From Archegozetes longisetosus (lineage: Eukaryota > Arthropoda > Arachnida > Sarcoptiformes > Trhypochthoniidae), in NCBI GenBank assembly GCA_018873245.2, contig JAEMBT020000001.1, positions 16,336,220 through 16,400,219 on the forward strand: a stretch of 64,000 nt of DNA. Direction: 5' to 3'. Of this stretch, positions 61,320-64,000 are shown piece by piece (positions within the stretch are counted from its first letter, which is position 1; each line of letters starts with the position of its first letter). Below the pieces are notes generated by a model, which was not told where the DNA came from, ran no database searches, and was given only the letters and a program-made list of their open reading frames with translations. Made by a program: the position numbers and the translations under genes.

Positions 61320-61510
61320 TTTAACAAATAAGTAATCAATGAAAATATTTGATACTATATAAAACCATTTTGCATCAAATTAAGTACAAACTGCACAACA
61401 AAATTAGTTATAGTATATGAAAAGATCAAAACTTGAGTTTAATAAATGGGTATATACTCTATACTACAATCTATTTGAAGTGATTCTGAATTACAATATT
61501 TAAGGTTAAC

Positions 61511-63711
61511 TTATTGTCTGATTTGAACTTTAACGGTTCCCATATCTAATGCTTGAGTAAATACAATAAATTTCTTATACTCGAACTGTGTCTTAGTATT
61601 TTCAGTCTGAATAAATTGAAATTTCTGAATAATATTAGCGACGGCTGTCTTCACATTCATGAGCGCAAATCTGAGTCCAACACAATTTCGTGGTCCAGTT
61701 CCGAACGGTATATAAGTATATGGGATGAGTAGGCCTTTATTTTCAGGCATAAAACGTTCGGGATTAAACTGATTGGGGTTTGGATAGTATTGTGGATCAT
61801 GATGTATGGCATAGATCGGAATTCGAATCATCATTCCTTCCGGTATGACTAAACCTGTATCGCCTATCAATAAAAGCCCAGTACAGTGTGTTCAGTACAG
61901 TTATCTCAAACTAAACAATTCGTTTTCATACCTAATGTATAATCTTCTGAAGCTATTCTCGATGTCATGACTAGAGGAGAATACATTCTTAGAGTTTCTG
62001 AGATGCATGCGTCCAAATATTGCATTTTAGCGATCGAGTCGTAATCAACTTTTCCGCCGTAGCTCATCACTTCTTCGTATAACTTCTGCTGACATTCAGC
62101 ATTTATGGAAAGTTCATGGAATAAATATGAAAGAGTGGAAGCAGTTGTTTCATAACCGGCCAAAATAAAGAGCATAGAAGTGGCCAAAATATCAATTTCC
62201 TCCATGTCGTACTCTCGCTTTTTGATGTGTTTGTTTATGTTTTCAATATCTTTCTTGATGTCTTCATCGACATCTTTTGAATCAGTTTTATTCCTCGCGT
62301 CGAGCATTAGTTGCAAAAAGTCAGTTTTAGTGATCTTTTCAGTTTGTCTTTTAGCTATTATTGCTCTTAACTATTGAAATACATGTAAAAATGTGCAAAA
62401 ATCAAGTAATTCGAGTATAATTAATATAAAAGATAATTACGGCTGATTTGAAGAAATCAAGGACATCTGGAGAGGCGAAACAGAGGTTCAATTTTTTGAC
62501 CAGTGATGGTACCGTAGCATTCAATATGAAGAACATTCCAAAGCGCACACTTGGCGTGAAGAATGTAGAAGCATTCTTCATGAATGGATTGTTTGGATCA
62601 TTGTATGTGTCGATTTTTGTGGCAAAGGCACACGTGGCGATCACATCCATCGTGTAGTTGACCATAACTTGTCTCAAATTTATCTGATTATTTTTGTCGT
62701 TTATAAACTTTATTAATGTGTTTTCTAAGTCTTTAACGCAGTCTTCTATTAATGGCTGCATTTTTTTCATTTTTCCACTCGAAAAAGTTGGGCTCACCTG
62801 AAGTTTTCAACATAAAAGTACTTATTCTCACAGCTTTAATCTATTTATCATAACTTACAATAGTTCTGACTATTTTCCATTGTTCGCCTCTGGCAAGAAG
62901 TAGTGATCGATCAAAGATTGGGTCACCGAATGAATTTCTTATTCGATCTACGAACTTGTGAAAGTCTTTTACCATAATGTCCTTTATGAGTTCAGGTTCA
63001 CCAACAGTTAGGACAGGTTTGGATCCTTCATACAAACTGCAAAAGAAGTTATTGAGGCCAAAATTATTGAAAAGAGTATTGTTTAGAACTGAAGACAAAA
63101 TAAATAACTAACCCATATATTTTTCCATATTTCTTATAGTTTTCGAGTGCGTAAACACACATCGGTTCCCGAAATATCTGATTTGCATTTCCAATAAAAG
63201 GCACAGGTTTTGGGCCATTAACACCACGAGATTTCCAGTAATTAAAATTACGAGTTGAATATCTTTCATAAAATTATACATAAATATTTGCTTCAATAGT
63301 GAGGCATTTATGATGCAAATTAATAATTCATTGAGTCATCACTAAGTATATTACAGATAAAATCACATTCATTAACGACAGGCTAAATGTTGTGCAAGAT
63401 AACGCACATACTATACTATACTATGCTGTTAGACTTTTAATTAAACAAAATAAACGTGATTTTCAATGGTAAGGTGCACAAATTACAACTATGCAACTTT
63501 AAAATCTAAACAATCAATATTAGGTTGGGGTAAAAGTTCTATTGAGTGAAAACTACAGGATTTGTTGCGAAAAAAACTATAGTGAAGTTGTTCAATTTGC
63601 TAAAAAGATTATAAATAATTTGGTAAATACTTACAAGTATATAGAAATCAATGAAATGATGACGAGTGCTGGCCAATAAGTAAACAAATTAAAGTCTAAT
63701 ATATTGAGCAT
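61511..63711 (-). CDS. CYP3-clan cytochrome P450 gene J, six exons, intact, diverged
   Basis: Exons are 63711-63635 ([18 protein letters not shown] anchor), 63262-63113, 63036-62859, 62797-62441, 62370-61932 and 61863-61511. They total 1554 nt, 517 aa, with no stops. Junctions follow the family plan; exon 5 is shorter (439 nt) because the charged linker after the G-helix region differs. Motifs are [41 protein letters not shown] and [14 protein letters not shown] with the cysteine near residue 461. It differs clearly from A-D and F-I (exon 6 about 60% alike by eye), so it is an older branch, like E. Predicted microsomal monooxygenase, substrate unknown. Confidence 0.93.
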
Positions 63712-64000
63712 TTGAGATATTATTCAATTCATTTACTTATAGCAACAAAATAACTCTAATAACAAAATTTCAATTTGAAAACAAATATCTTCAAAACAGA
63801 GCTGAACGGATTAAAAGACATTGCCATTGTTTATCACTTCATTAGATGTGAAGTGATCAACTGATTGGTTCAACGAGAATCAATTAATCATATGATGGGT
63901 GTCTCTTAACTTTACTATCAAACGTAGTGAAGCTTTAGGGATGACCTCAATTTTCACTGAAGTATTATCTAACCAATAAATCACTACTTTATCTAAACTA
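63712..64000. other. Upstream flank of P450 J to window end
   Basis: Non-coding AT-rich sequence, with a short 'gaagtgatcaact' / 'catcacttca' inverted word near 63835-63860. The J promoter is expected here. No other gene is visible. Confidence 0.5.

Overview
This window is AT-rich, intron-bearing nuclear DNA from an invertebrate. It has six-exon cytochrome P450 genes with GT/AG introns, a seven-transmembrane gustatory-type receptor, and many Tc1/mariner, hAT and MULE-type transposon relics and foldback MITEs. An arthropod, most plausibly a chelicerate such as a mite, fits best: CYP3-clan P450 expansion, insect/mite-type gustatory receptor, and an isolated bacterial-type gene. The lineage is inference and cannot be proven from this sequence alone.

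The backbone is a P450 cluster of ten loci, labelled A to J here. Nine are on the minus strand: A 2603-5436, B 10142-12650, C 13410-16265, D 25518-28490, F 44275-46908, G 49017-51712, H 53547-56955, I 58186-60456 and J 61511-63711. One is on the plus strand: E 34617-37251. All use the same six-exon plan, roughly 74/150/178/357/463/350 nt with intron phases 2,2,0,0,1. Exon 1 is the N-terminal membrane anchor, exon 5 carries the I-helix AGxET and ExxR motifs, and exon 6 carries the heme loop with the cysteine ligand. C, D, E, G and J look intact (517-523 aa). A has a frameshift in its last residues. B, F, H and I are pseudogenes at different stages of decay. This is a birth-and-death array with signs of segmental duplication, gene conversion, orphan first exons and transposon damage.

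Left part (1-31.6 kb): a transposase-like relic at the edge, then two duplicated modules (about 2.6-8.8 kb and 13.4-22.6 kb). Each module is a P450 gene plus a long upstream flank ending in an orphan first exon. The modules differ by transposon insertions, and each serves as the empty site for insertions in the other: a MITE and a mariner remnant with a nested hAT in module 1, a maT-like mariner with a nested Tc1 element in module 2. Gene D follows, with a long CT microsatellite in intron 1, then a decayed MULE/ZSWIM-like element.

Middle (31.6-44 kb): gene E, a GC-richer dispersed repeat, several foldback elements, and a single-exon gustatory-receptor-like gene (42234-43358).

Right part (44-64 kb): genes F to J. 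Between pseudogene I and gene J, on the opposite strand, lies an intronless 164-aa gene of the bacterial putative molybdenum carrier (cpYpsA) family. It is a horizontal-transfer candidate and the most unusual gene in the window. The P450s are expected to be ER-bound monooxygenases for xenobiotic or endogenous lipophilic substrates. Nothing here ties the receptor or the carrier-like protein to them functionally beyond proximity.
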